Position numbers and translations under genes: made by a program
The notes under the pieces: model-generated
The model's input: only the letters and a program-made list of their open reading frames with translations
The model's database searches: none
What the model was told of the DNA's origin: nothing
Part shown: piece by piece, positions 33,737 through 43,426 of the stretch
Position numbering within the stretch: the stretch's first letter is position 1
Layout of the letters: each line of letters starts with the position of its first letter
Assembly (NCBI RefSeq): GCF_037861325.1
Contig: NZ_JAFELW010000002.1
DNA: 64,000 bases
Direction: 5' to 3' (one strand)
Source of the DNA: Riemerella anatipestifer_F
GTDB taxonomy: Bacteria; Bacteroidota; Bacteroidia; Flavobacteriales; Weeksellaceae

Positions 33737-34924
33737 ATGAAAGTAGTTGTAGGTTTATCAGGCGGTGTAGATAGCAGTGTAGCAGCGTACCTTTTGCAAC
33801 AGCAAGGGCACGAAGTCATCGGCTTATTTATGAGAAATTGGAACGATGCTTCGGTAACATTAGAAGACGAATGCCCTTGGGTTGAGGACAGTAACGATGC
33901 CCTACTAGTTGCCCAAAAACTAGGCATTCCTTTTCAAGTAATAGATATGAGTGAACTCTACAAAGAGCGTATTGTAGATTATATGTTTAAAGAATACGAA
34001 AAAGGAAGAACTCCTAACCCTGATGTTTTATGCAACAGAGAAGTTAAATTTGATGTATTTATGAAAACTGCTCTTTCTTTAGGAGCAGATAAGGTAGCTA
34101 CTGGGCATTACGCAAGATTAGGTACTACGGAAGATGATAACGGAACTACCACCTATCGTCTTTTAGCAGGGAAAGACCATAACAAAGACCAAAGCTATTT
34201 CCTATGCCAGCTCAATCAGGAGCAACTTTCTAAAGCACTATTCCCCATTGGAGAACTTACTAAGCCTGAAGTAAGAGAAATCGCCAAAGAAATAGGACTA
34301 GTAACTGCTAACAAAAAAGACTCCCAAGGGTTATGTTTTATAGGAAAAGTAAGCCTACCTCAATTTTTACAACAACAGCTAAAGCCTAAGGAAGGCGAAA
34401 TTATAGAAATCTTTAAAGATTTTAAAGCCTATCATCAGTCTCTTCCTCACTTTAACGATAAGTACGAAGAGCTAAAGCATCTTTCCAAAAAAATCACTTA
34501 CCAAAAGTCCGATGGTAAGAGTATTGGTCAACACCAAGGAGCTCAATTTTTCACCATCGGGCAAAGTAGAGGTCTAGGCATTGGTGGACATAAGGAGAGT
34601 TGTTTTATCATTTCTAGAGATGTTAAAGAAAACCTCATCTTTGTAGGAGAAGGCAAAAATTTTCCAGGTTTATTCCAAATGGTAATCAAGATAGAGCCTA
34701 ACGATATTCATTGGGTAAGAGAAGATTTAGAGCTGAAAAACAACGAAACTATGGAAGTGATGGCAAGGATACGCTACCGCCAACCATTGGAAAAAGCGAC
34801 CTTACACAAATACGAAGACGGACTATACATAGAATTTGAAAACCCACAATCTGCCGTAGCAGAAGGGCAATTTGCCGCATGGTATTTAGAAGATGAATTA
34901 GTGGGGAGCGGCGTGATTTCTTAA
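33737..34924 (+). CDS. mnmA: tRNA-specific 2-thiouridylase MnmA
   Basis: MnmA (395 residues) makes 2-thiouridine at position 34 of tRNAs for Glu, Gln and Lys. It has the P-loop-like GLSGGVDSS at 6-14, the first catalytic Cys in NPDVLCNREVKF, GHYARLG, QSYFLCQL, and the second Cys in DSQGLCFIGKV. Sulfur comes from a relay such as IscS; no TusE-type partner is adjacent. hflX follows after 16 bases, so the two are probably co-transcribed. Confidence 0.97.
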   Translation: MKVVVGLSGGVDSSVAAYLLQQQGHEVIGLFMRNWNDASVTLEDECPWVEDSNDALLVAQKLGIPFQVIDMSELYKERIVDYMFKEYEKGRTPNPDVLCNREVKFDVFMKTALSLGADKVATGHYARLGTTEDDNGTTTYRLLAGKDHNKDQSYFLCQLNQEQLSKALFPIGELTKPEVREIAKEIGLVTANKKDSQGLCFIGKVSLPQFLQQQLKPKEGEIIEIFKDFKAYHQSLPHFNDKYEELKHLSKKITYQKSDGKSIGQHQGAQFFTIGQSRGLGIGGHKESCFIISRDVKENLIFVGEGKNFPGLFQMVIKIEPNDIHWVREDLELKNNETMEVMARIRYRQPLEKATLHKYEDGLYIEFENPQSAVAEGQFAAWYLEDELVGSGVIS

Positions 34925-34940
34925 TTAAAGAATTAGATTT

Positions 34941-36161
34941 ATGTTAGAAAAAAAGGAACATTTATATGAAAAAGCCGTTTTGGTAGGCTTAATTACCAAA
35001 GACCAAGACGAAGATAAACTCACCGAATATCTAGATGAACTAGAATTTTTAGCCTATACCGCAGGAGCTACGGTAGAAAAACGCTTCACCCAAAAACTCT
35101 CTCAACCAGATTCTAGAACCTTTGTAGGTAAAGGAAAGATGGAGGAAATAAGAGATTTTGTAAAGGAAAACGAAGTAGGAACAGTTATTTTTGATGATGA
35201 ACTTTCGCCTTCACAGCTCAAAAATCTCGAAAGGGAAATGGAAGTAAAAATCCTAGACCGTACGAATTTGATTTTGGATATCTTCGCACAAAGAGCTCAG
35301 ACCTCTTATGCTAGAACACAGGTAGAACTTGCACAATACGAATATCTACTCCCTAGACTTACTCGTATGTGGACACACCTAGAGCGTCAGCGAGGTGGTA
35401 TTGGAATGCGTGGACCCGGGGAAACTGAAATTGAAACCGACCGAAGAATCATTAGAGATAGAATTTCTTTACTAAAAGAAAAACTAAAGACCATTGATAA
35501 ACAAATGGCAACCCAAAGAAATAACCGAGGAAAAATGGTGCGTGTGGCTTTAGTAGGCTATACCAATGTGGGCAAATCCACTCTAATGAATGCCATATCC
35601 AAATCGGAAGTATTTGCAGAAAATAAACTCTTTGCAACACTAGACACCACGGTAAGAAAAGTGGTGATTGGCAACTTACCTTTTTTACTAACGGATACCG
35701 TTGGTTTTATCAGAAAACTCCCTACTCAATTAGTAGAAAGTTTCAAATCCACACTTGATGAAGTGAGAGAAGCTGACCTATTGGTACACGTGGTAGATAT
35801 TTCGCACGAGAGTTTTGAAGACCATATAGACTCTGTAAATCAAATTTTACAGGAGATAGATGCTCATAGGAAACCTGCTATTATGATTTTTAATAAGATA
35901 GATGACTTCTCCTATGAGAAAAAGGACGAAGATGATTTAACACCTTCTACCAAGAAAAACATATCGCTAGACGAATGGAAAAAAACTTGGATGGCTAAAT
36001 CTAAATTCCCGACTGTATTTATTTCTGCATTAACGAAGGAAAACTTCCCAGAAATGAAAAAGCTTATCTATGACGAAGTCCACCGCATACATATTTCTAG
36101 GTTCCCTTATAATGATTTCCTTTTTCAGTATTATGACAATGATGCCGAAATAGAAGAATAA
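34941..36161 (+). CDS. hflX: Ribosome-associated GTPase HflX
   Basis: HflX (406 residues) binds ribosomes and splits stalled ones. The N-terminal domain (LTEYLDELEFLAYTAGA, FVGKGKMEEI) and long linker (YARTQVELAQYEYLLPRL; RGGIGMRGPGETEIETDRR) are as in the family, followed by GTPase motifs GYTNVGKST (about 206-214), DTVGFIRKLPTQLVESF and NKID. It is downstream of mnmA, and a good terminator follows at 36171-36209. Confidence 0.95.
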   Translation: MLEKKEHLYEKAVLVGLITKDQDEDKLTEYLDELEFLAYTAGATVEKRFTQKLSQPDSRTFVGKGKMEEIRDFVKENEVGTVIFDDELSPSQLKNLEREMEVKILDRTNLILDIFAQRAQTSYARTQVELAQYEYLLPRLTRMWTHLERQRGGIGMRGPGETEIETDRRIIRDRISLLKEKLKTIDKQMATQRNNRGKMVRVALVGYTNVGKSTLMNAISKSEVFAENKLFATLDTTVRKVVIGNLPFLLTDTVGFIRKLPTQLVESFKSTLDEVREADLLVHVVDISHESFEDHIDSVNQILQEIDAHRKPAIMIFNKIDDFSYEKKDEDDLTPSTKKNISLDEWKKTWMAKSKFPTVFISALTKENFPEMKKLIYDEVHRIHISRFPYNDFLFQYYDNDAEIEE

Positions 36162-36170
36162 TAAACCAAA

Positions 36171-36209
36171 AACTCGTTTTGAATGATTTTCAAAACGAGT
36201 TCTTTTTTA
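36171..36209 (+). terminator. Intrinsic terminator after hflX
   Basis: Stem AACTCGTTTTG/CAAAACGAGTT (36171-36181, 36191-36201) followed by TCTTTTTTAT on the plus strand, 10 bases past the hflX stop. Confidence 0.9.
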
Positions 36210-36227
36210 TTAAAAACATAATTTTAG

Positions 36228-37002
36228 CTATGATTCTGGAATTTTGATATGAGCCCAATTTTCGCCACTTTTAATTCGCCAAACTTGCATCGTTGAAATC
36301 TCAAATTGCTTTGCAATTTGTTTAACTGGACGATTTCTTTTCAGTTGAGTTTTTGATATGTATAACTTGGGTAGAGGTCAATTTCATTCCCTTTGTGCGA
36401 TTGCTTCCTCTATATTTACGCCACTTTCTTTCCGCTATTACTTTAGGACTATTATTTTGATGAGCTTGATTCTCTTCAGTAGTCATCCATTTAAGATTGT
36501 TTACCGTATTATTAGTTTTATCAAAATCTAAATGTCCTACAACTGTTTCCTCTGATTTTGGCTTAGGTAGAAAATAAGCCGCTACTAAGCGATGTATTAA
36601 AAAATGATGGTTGATGGTTCGTTTCTTTAGATTTCTTGCTAACTTTTGGCTTAGCTGTTTTTTCTTTTTTTCTAACAACAATGTTGTAGCTTCAAAACTT
36701 GCTATATCGTTATATTTTTTAATATACTCTCTTCTTTTCTTGTATAACTCCGAGATTTCTGCTTTAAGTTCATCAAACTTTTGCTGTTCTTTTTCTGTTC
36801 TTGGTCTATATAATTTAAGCCTAATTATTTTGTATCCTCCAGTAGTAGAACCATTTAAAATTCTACCTTGTGAAACTTTATTAAAACTTCTTACTCTCCC
36901 TAAGTTAGAAACTTCAAATCTACAATCGTTAGTAAATTCAAAATCAAACTTAATAGGCTTCCAAACTTCTTTACCAAACTCGTTATTGTTCATATTTTTC
37001 AA
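36228..37002 (-). pseudogene. NUMOD4-HNH homing-type endonuclease, frameshifted before its C-terminal helix-turn-helix
   Basis: The open frame from 37002 to 36322 encodes 226 residues: NUMOD4 (FEVSNLGRVRSF...), a long basic helical spacer (about 70-115), and an HNH core (HHFLIHRLVAAYFL, GHLDFDKTNNTVNNLKWMT, NQAHQ). It then ends in a frame-shifted short tail. An extra A in a run of five at 36350-36354 (plus strand TTTTT) is the likely cause: deleting it restores a typical NUMOD helix-turn-helix ending (KQIAKQFEISTMQVWRIKSG and WAHI), with stop at 36228-36230. Such genes are free-standing mobile endonucleases or phage remnants. Activity of the catalytic part alone is not excluded. Confidence 0.75.
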
Positions 37003-37122
37003 CTATCTGTATAACGGAAAACTCCTTATGAATAGTGTACTGTAAATATTTTTCAGAATTAAAAAAGGGCTACAAAGATACAATTTTTAATTCTTATCTC
37101 AACCCTTCATTTAATCGCTTGT

Positions 37123-38733
37123 TTAAAACCTAGTTACTAATCCCCAATGTATTTTAACATCTTTAAACCTAAAAGGACTACCAAAAGCCGTACCATTAGA
37201 GATTTGGAAACTCATAATCCCCAGTGGTAATCTAAAATTGAACCCGGTACCTACACTATAAAAATAGTTCTGAATGCTACTGCTAGAAGCCCTTATCTGA
37301 GCCAGTTGTCCAAATACATCAAAAAAAGCCTGTTGCCCTACCAAATAACGATACTCTGCTCCCCCGTATAAATAAGCATTTGTAAGCAGGCTTTCCTCAT
37401 TGAAGCCTCTTAAAGAGTTCCAACCTCCTATCCTATACAGCTCGTTTACAGACAGGAGTTCTCTAGTTTGCAATCGAGCAGAGTTAAGATGCAAATTGAG
37501 ATAATGCTTACCCTTGAGGTTTATATTTCTTTCTGCAAAAATCCTATAACGCCACTGCGAAGCCTTACTATCTGTATATTGAGTATTCAGTATATCCGCT
37601 TCAGCATTTATTTTCATAAGGTATGGCATTAGTTCATTGTCGCTATTTTCAGTGTAGTCATACCAAAGCCCCACACCTTTTCGGCTAAACTCTCTTGCTA
37701 AACTATAAGTTTCGGAAAGTACCGAAGACAATTCAAAACTCCCTCTAATACCAATCTTATGTCTAAATTTCCACTGGTAATACAAACTCGGCTGAATTTT
37801 AACGTGAGCAAAAGTAGAATCTTGCCTAAAAACAGACATTTTAAACTGAGTACCTATATCAGAATTAAACAAATAAGGTATCTCTATACCTACATCAAAG
37901 GTTTGCCCACTATTAGGCGTCCTTTGCCAAAAAAGATTGAGGGTTTCAAAGCTATTAAATATATTTTTCAGGTTAAAGTTAAGTGTCCCATTAAGCGTTA
38001 GTTTTTCGGACTGATTGTTACCAAATCCTAAAACACCATCAAAACTATTATTCTTCTTTTTTTGTAAAAATAAAAACACTTGGGTGGAATCTGGCGTAAA
38101 TAGTGTCTGAGGTGGTCTTTCTAACAAAACAAAACTATGATTTTGCAGACGTTTATGTATAGCCATCAGTTGGGTAGAGTGGTGCAGTTTTCCTTTAAAC
38201 TCCTTCTCTAAATTATATACAAATCGTTTTGGCACTTTATCGTAGCCTTTTATTTTGAAAGCATCTATTACTCTTTTTTTATCTTTAATTATAGAAATAC
38301 TAGCGATTGGTTTACCCGTAGCATCTAAACCTAAAAAGGTAGATTTAACCCGATTAAACGCAAAGCCTTTCTCTAAATATACTTTATTGATAGTATTTTT
38401 TAAAGAATCTAGATTTGTGGTAACAAATGTACCTTTCAAGCCCAATTCACTCGCTATGGAATCTGATAACTTTACTAAAACTTGCTGATAGTTTTGTCCT
38501 TTATCAAAATAAATATCAACTCTATCACCAGTTTTTTCTGCTTTAAGTAGCTTTGTGAAGTAATACTTATTTTCTACCAATGAATCTAAAAACTTAACTG
38601 CAGAAAGTGAATCTTTTTTTATAACTGTTTTCTTAGTGGCAGTATCGTGTAAAAAATATTTTTTATCTTGTGCAAGGCCTATGGTATACCACAGTAGGCA
38701 TAGGAAATAAAAAAAAGTTTTTAGACTCTGCAT
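37123..38733 (-). CDS. Omp85/BamA-type outer-membrane protein with POTRA-like region
   Basis: A 536-residue outer-membrane protein: signal peptide (FFYFLCLLWYTIGLAQ), a periplasmic region with POTRA-like folds (about 40-200: VDIYFDKGQNYQQVL, INKVYLEKGFAFNRVKS, DAFKIKGYDKVPKRFVY), then a 16-strand-type barrel. The Omp85 motif WNSLRGFNEE (near 425) carries the RGF lid signature. The ending is VTRF, a typical barrel C-terminus. It resembles TamA/BamA relatives of Bacteroidota but is shorter than true BamA, so it is likely an accessory member of the Omp85 family. The promoter is at 38752-38759. Confidence 0.85.
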   Translation of the reverse strand: MQSLKTFFYFLCLLWYTIGLAQDKKYFLHDTATKKTVIKKDSLSAVKFLDSLVENKYYFTKLLKAEKTGDRVDIYFDKGQNYQQVLVKLSDSIASELGLKGTFVTTNLDSLKNTINKVYLEKGFAFNRVKSTFLGLDATGKPIASISIIKDKKRVIDAFKIKGYDKVPKRFVYNLEKEFKGKLHHSTQLMAIHKRLQNHSFVLLERPPQTLFTPDSTQVFLFLQKKKNNSFDGVLGFGNNQSEKLTLNGTLNFNLKNIFNSFETLNLFWQRTPNSGQTFDVGIEIPYLFNSDIGTQFKMSVFRQDSTFAHVKIQPSLYYQWKFRHKIGIRGSFELSSVLSETYSLAREFSRKGVGLWYDYTENSDNELMPYLMKINAEADILNTQYTDSKASQWRYRIFAERNINLKGKHYLNLHLNSARLQTRELLSVNELYRIGGWNSLRGFNEESLLTNAYLYGGAEYRYLVGQQAFFDVFGQLAQIRASSSSIQNYFYSVGTGFNFRLPLGIMSFQISNGTAFGSPFRFKDVKIHWGLVTRF

Positions 38734-38751
38734 TTTTGTATTTTATATCTG

Positions 38752-38759
38752 CAAATATA
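38752..38759 (-). promoter_or_regulatory. -7 element (TATATTTG) of the Omp85 gene
   Basis: TATATTTG on the minus strand lies 18 bases before the Omp85 start at 38733. Confidence 0.45.
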
Positions 38760-38806
38760 GGTGTAAATGAGAAATACAAATAACCATGCTTTTACAGAAA
38801 TGTTTA

Positions 38807-38814
38807 TATATTTG
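38807..38814 (+). promoter_or_regulatory. -7 element (TATATTTG) of the nitroreductase
   Basis: TATATTTG ends four bases before the ATG at 38819, so the mRNA would be leaderless or nearly so. Confidence 0.5.
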
Positions 38815-38818
38815 CTGA

Positions 38819-39450
38819 ATGAATTATATAGACGCACTAAACAAACGCTACTCTGTAAAAAAATTTGACACTGAAAAAAAGTTACAGAGGAAACCCTAAA
38901 TCGTATATTAGAAGCAGGTAGACTATCTGCAAGTTCTCTAGGGCTACAACCTTACAGAGTTTTAGTTATTTCTTCCCCTTCAAAAAAGGAAGATTTAGCT
39001 TCAGCTTTTTATAACCCTTCACAGACTTCTACTTGTTCACATTTATTAGTCATTATTTCTAAAAAGGAATTAGAGAAAAACTATGTAGATAACTACTTTG
39101 ACCTTATTGTTAAAGAACGCCAAGTTTCCCTAGACCTATTACAGCCTTTCAGGAATAGTGTAGAAGGCTATATCAATAGACATAACAGCGAAACTCTACC
39201 TTATTGGAATGAAAAGCAAGCTTATATATTACTAAGCAACTTTATATTTTCAGCCGCTTTAGAAGGAGTAGATACTTGCCCTATGGAGGGATTCGACGCT
39301 CATAAAGTAGCAGAAATTTTAGACATAGACTCTTCCAAGGAAATCCCTACGGTATGTTTAGCATTAGGTTATAGAGCTCACGATGATTTATTTCAACATG
39401 GTAAAAAAGTAAGAAAACCTTCTGAAGATTTATTTCAATACATTAAATAA
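38819..39450 (+). pseudogene. Nitroreductase-family protein (NfsB-like), one frameshift in an A-run
   Basis: The gene opens with MNYIDALNKRYSVKKFDTE, typical of NAD(P)H-dependent FMN nitroreductases, but a run of seven A at 38874-38880 sends the frame to an early TAA. With eight A the product continues as a full-length (about 210 residues) nitroreductase: ETLNRILEAGRLSASSLGLQPYR, then GVDTCPMEGFDAHKVAEIL and CLALGYRAHDD. Stop is at 39448-39450. Either a base is missing in the assembly, or the A-run works as a slippage switch, or the gene is broken. The sulfurtransferase follows after 11 bases. Confidence 0.8.
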
Positions 39451-39461
39451 TTATTCCTCTA

Positions 39462-40289
39462 ATGTCTCCTATTATTTCAGTAGAAGAACTACAAAATTTA
39501 GACGCCTCAAATATTATCCTAATAAACGCAGGTAATAATTTTAATAAATACTCGGAGGAGCATCTTAAAGACGCATTATATGTAGATTTAGATAAAGATT
39601 TAGCAGAGGTTCCCTTAAACCCCGCTATAGGAGGCAGACACCCGTTACCTCCTATAGATAAATTCTTAGAATTAATTCGTAACTTAGGTATTACCAAGAA
39701 AAGCCACATTGTTATCTATGACGACCAAAACGGAGCAAATGCTGCCGCTAGATTCTGGTGGATGTTGAATGCTGTGGGCATTGAAAAGGTTCAGGTACTT
39801 AGTGGAGGGTTGGCTCATGCCAAGCAAAACCACTATCCTATATCAGCAGAAATCACAAAACCTAACTCCTCAGAAGATACCATTAAAGTAGACCAGTGGC
39901 AACTCCCTTTAGCTGATATTTCTTTTATGAAAGAGATATACAAAGATCCAAGTTATACCATTATAGATGTAAGAGACACCACGAGATATATGGGAATAGC
40001 TGAACCTATTGACCTCATTGCTGGACATATCCCGAATGCAATCAATATCCCCTTTAGTGAAAATTTAACCTCTGAAGGTCTGTTTAAAACTACTGAAGAA
40101 TTAAAAACACTTTACAACACTCTACTCAAAGAGAGAGATTTAAAGAAAGTAGTAGTACACTGTGGTTCGGGAGTTACCGCATGCCATACACTTCTTGCGA
40201 TGTCTCATGCTGGATTGCAACCACCCATACTTTATGTAGGCTCTTGGAGTGAATGGAGCCGAAATAACCTTCCTATTGAGACTATTTAG
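39462..40289 (+). CDS. Sulfurtransferase of the 3-mercaptopyruvate/thiosulfate type (two rhodanese domains)
   Basis: A 275-residue SseA-like enzyme with an inactive N-terminal rhodanese domain (about 1-140, IVIYDDQNGANAAARFWW) and an active C-terminal one. The catalytic loop is C234-GSGVTAC, the mercaptopyruvate sulfurtransferase form. It is cytosolic, and transfers sulfur from 3-mercaptopyruvate or thiosulfate to an acceptor thiol, adding to the sulfane-sulfur genes at 4-8 kb. It starts 11 bases after the nitroreductase, so the pair may be one operon. Confidence 0.92.
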   Translation: MSPIISVEELQNLDASNIILINAGNNFNKYSEEHLKDALYVDLDKDLAEVPLNPAIGGRHPLPPIDKFLELIRNLGITKKSHIVIYDDQNGANAAARFWWMLNAVGIEKVQVLSGGLAHAKQNHYPISAEITKPNSSEDTIKVDQWQLPLADISFMKEIYKDPSYTIIDVRDTTRYMGIAEPIDLIAGHIPNAINIPFSENLTSEGLFKTTEELKTLYNTLLKERDLKKVVVHCGSGVTACHTLLAMSHAGLQPPILYVGSWSEWSRNNLPIETI

Positions 40290-40417
40290 ACTTTTTCTAT
40301 TAACTTTTTAACAAAAAAGGGAGGATAAAATTATACTATACATAATTTAACTCAACAAAAACACACTAAATAAATAGCTGAAAATCAATAATTTAAATTT
40401 AAATACACCTTTTTCTT

Positions 40418-40497
40418 AAATTCAATTAAAAAAAATAGCATAAAGTTAAAATTAGTTAAAAAATAATTAACGATATTTGCCGCCGAAAAACTTATTT
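40418..40497 (+). promoter_or_regulatory. 80-base leader/promoter block shared with the next TonB receptor (copy A)
   Basis: It is almost the same as 43311-43390 (55 of 59 bases from CATAAAG onward). It holds the GATATTTG -7-like element (40472-40479) preceded by two GTTAAA repeats and TAATTAAC, and GAAAAACTTA after it. No close -33 TTTG is present, so the shared region may bind an activator or sigma factor of its own. Confidence 0.6.
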
Positions 40498-40515
40498 TTA
40501 GATATAATAAATCTT

Positions 40516-43112
40516 ATGAAAATTAATGCTTTAAGAAAGACGGCGTTTACAGCCGTAGTAACACTCTCTACTGCAAGCGTTTATTTCGCACAGTCGGTAA
40601 AAGATTCAGCAAGGTCTAAAGATATTGAGACCGTAGTTCTTACAGGGGTAGCAGACATTGCCAAAGACAGAAAAACACCTGTAGCTGTTTCCACTATTAA
40701 AGAGTCTAAAATCGTAGAAAAATTGGGTAACCAAGAGTTCCCTGAAATTCTTAACTCCACACCATCTGTTTATGCAACAAAGAGTGGTGGTGGTTTTGGA
40801 GACTCTAGAATAAACATTAGAGGTTTTGCTCAAGAAAACATTGCTGTAATGATTAACGGTATGCCTGTTAACGATATGGAAAACGGCAAAGTATACTGGT
40901 CTAACTGGGCTGGGCTTTCTGATGTTACATCTGCAATGCAAGTCCAAAGAGGTCTTGGTGCTTCCAAGTTAGCTATCGCTTCTGTGGGGGGAACTATCAA
41001 CATTGTTTCACGAGCAGCTGACAAAAAACAACAGGGAATAGTAAGTGTTGGAGTAGGTAATGACGGTTATCACAAGTCTTTATTTTCATACAACACAGGT
41101 AAAAATGAAAAAGGATGGTCGTCTTCTTTCTTAATGAGTAGAACAGCGGGGGCAATGTACGCTGATGGGACTGATTTTGAAGGATATAACTACTACTTTG
41201 CATTAGGATTTCAACCTAATAAAGCTCACGATTTCCAATTTACAATTACAGGTGCTCCACAATGGCACGAACAAAGAAGAAACCAAATTACCATTGCTGA
41301 TTATATAAAATATAGTACAGATGGAAAACCTAACAGACGCTACAACGCTGACTGGGGTTATCTTAATGGAGAAAAATATGCTTGGTGGGTAAACTATTAC
41401 CACAAACCAGTAGCCATGTTTAACTGGAACTGGAAGATTAATTCTAACAATGATTTAGCAACTGTAATCTACGGCTCTTGGGGAAGAGGTGGTGGTGGAA
41501 CCAGCCCTCTTATTGCAAGAAATTTAGAAGGATATAGAATGACTAATGGTCAGTTAAATATAGATCAAATGGTAGCGTATAACTCTGCTAACCCTAATTC
41601 TCCTAAAATTCTTAGAAGATCTGGTATCAATCAACATGACTGGTATGGCTTCTTAACCAACTTCACTCACAAATTTAATTCTAATTTAAAAATGAGTGTT
41701 GGTTTAGATGGTAGATATTATAAGGGAATGCACTATCAAGTACTAAACGATTTGTTAGGAGCTAATTACTATACAGATACATCTAATAAGAGCTTAGCTA
41801 ATCCTACTAGACAACTTACACGGATAGAGCACCTTGGAATCCTTTTGCCAAAATAAACCATGAGGCTATTTCTTATAACAATGATGGTGAAGTTCTTTGG
41901 GGAGGTGTATTTGGTCAGTTAGAATATACTAGTGATAAACTATCTGCATTCTTCCAAGGTTCCTTGTCTAACCAATCATTCCAAAGAATAGACCACTTTT
42001 TACTACCAGGAACATTAGCGGTAACTACAAACCCTGATTCTGCAATGAAAACCAAAACAGGATTTAACAACCTTATTGGTTTTAATGTAAAAACAGGTGC
42101 TAACTACAATATCAACGAAAACCACAATGTATTTGCTAATGTTGGATACTATGAGCGTCAGCCATTTTTTGATGCAGTGTACCCTAACAACAGAAACTAT
42201 CTAAATCCTAATCTTACTAATGAAAAAATATTTGGAACAGAGGTAGGATATAGTTTCAGATCTAACAATTTTAATGCTAACTTAAACCTTTATAGAACCT
42301 ACTGGGGTAATAGAGTTATTTCCAACAGAAATACGTTCAGTCTATACAATTATAACGTAGCACCTGATGCTCAAGGAAACTACCCTGTATTAACAGATGC
42401 TAGTGGTAAAACACAAACTATACAAGGTACAGCGAGTATCTTTGGAGTTACTCAGGTACACAAGGGTATAGAGGTAGATATGGAATATAAAGTTTCCAAG
42501 TTAATATCACTAGTTGGTATGTTCTCTGCAGGAAACTGGCAGTATAAAGGAAATGTTTCTGCAAGTTATTTTGATGATAGCAACTCACCTATTCTAGGAG
42601 CTAATAATAAAGCTGTGGATCAAATTACCCTTTATCTAGATAATGTAAAAGTAGGAAACTCGGCTCAATTAACAACCAGCTTAGGATTAGCAATTAGACC
42701 AGTAGAAGATTTATCTTTAAACGCTGACTGGAGATATGTAGACAATTTATATGCTGATATCAACCCTAGCAACTTTACTGTAGCTAACCATAAGGGTTCT
42801 CTTAAGCTACCTAGCTATAACCTGATGGACTTAGGGCTTTCTTATAAGTTAAAGCTAAATAATAGAAACGCATTTACTTTCAGAGGTAATGTCTATAATG
42901 TTTTTGATACCACTTACATTGCTGAAGCAAGAACTAACAATCATGCTAAAACAGTAGCTGATTTTAAAGACAACACCACTACTGGAGTTACTGCACAGCA
43001 GCAGTATGATGCTTATCTGAAAAACAACACTTACAAAGGTTTAGACACCTCTAATGAAGTATTTTTTGGTTTCGGAAGAACATGGTCTGCTTCTGTGAGC
43101 TTTACATTCTAA
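40516..43112 (+). pseudogene. TonB-dependent outer-membrane receptor, frameshifted
   Basis: The start at MKINALRK (40516) opens a signal peptide ending YFAQ, then a plug domain without carboxypeptidase-like domain (ETVVLTGVAD, INIRGFAQENIAVMINGMPVND, QVQRGLGASKLAIASVGGTINIV) and the first part of the barrel. Near 41816-41822 the frame is lost (a stop follows at 41856). A one-base insertion, for example one A making ACAACGG, joins it to a second frame that runs through PWNPFAKINHEA and ends at 43112 in SFTF, a normal barrel ending. The reconstructed product is about 865 residues. This is either an assembly indel or a recent pseudogene. The ligand is unknown. Confidence 0.85.
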
Positions 43113-43136
43113 GAAAATAAAAATCTTAAATAGTGA

Positions 43137-43166
43137 AAAACCAATGCATATGCATTGGTTTTTTTG
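43137..43166 (+). terminator. Intrinsic terminator after the TonB receptor
   Basis: AAAAACCAATGCAT pairs with ATGCATTGGTTTTT (perfect palindrome), followed by more T, about 24 bases past the stop at 43112. Confidence 0.9.
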
Positions 43167-43310
43167 TTTTTATTATCAAATAGATTACTTACTTTCTTGA
43201 GAGAGCCAAAATCTTATATAATTCATCAATTATTTAACAAAGTAATCAAGGTAAATTCATATTACATAAAACACTAAAAAAACAACATTTTAATAAAAAA
43301 TCATTTTATT

Positions 43311-43390
43311 TAATTCAATTTAAAAATTAACATAAAGTTAAAATTAGTTAAAGAATAATTAACGATATTTGTCACCGAAAAACTTACTTT
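43311..43390 (+). promoter_or_regulatory. 80-base leader/promoter block (copy B)
   Basis: Copy B of 40418-40497, upstream of the Oar-like receptor. -7-like element GATATTTG at 43364-43371. The conservation of flanks beyond the -7 suggests joint regulation of the two receptors. Confidence 0.6.
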
Positions 43391-43426
43391 AAAATACATT
43401 TTGTCATGGTAAAGAACATGGGGTCA

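Noticed and set aside
40290..40417. A/T-rich stretch between the sulfurtransferase and the TonB receptor leader
   Set aside because: No reading frame, tRNA or strong hairpin; only the leader block after it is noteworthy.
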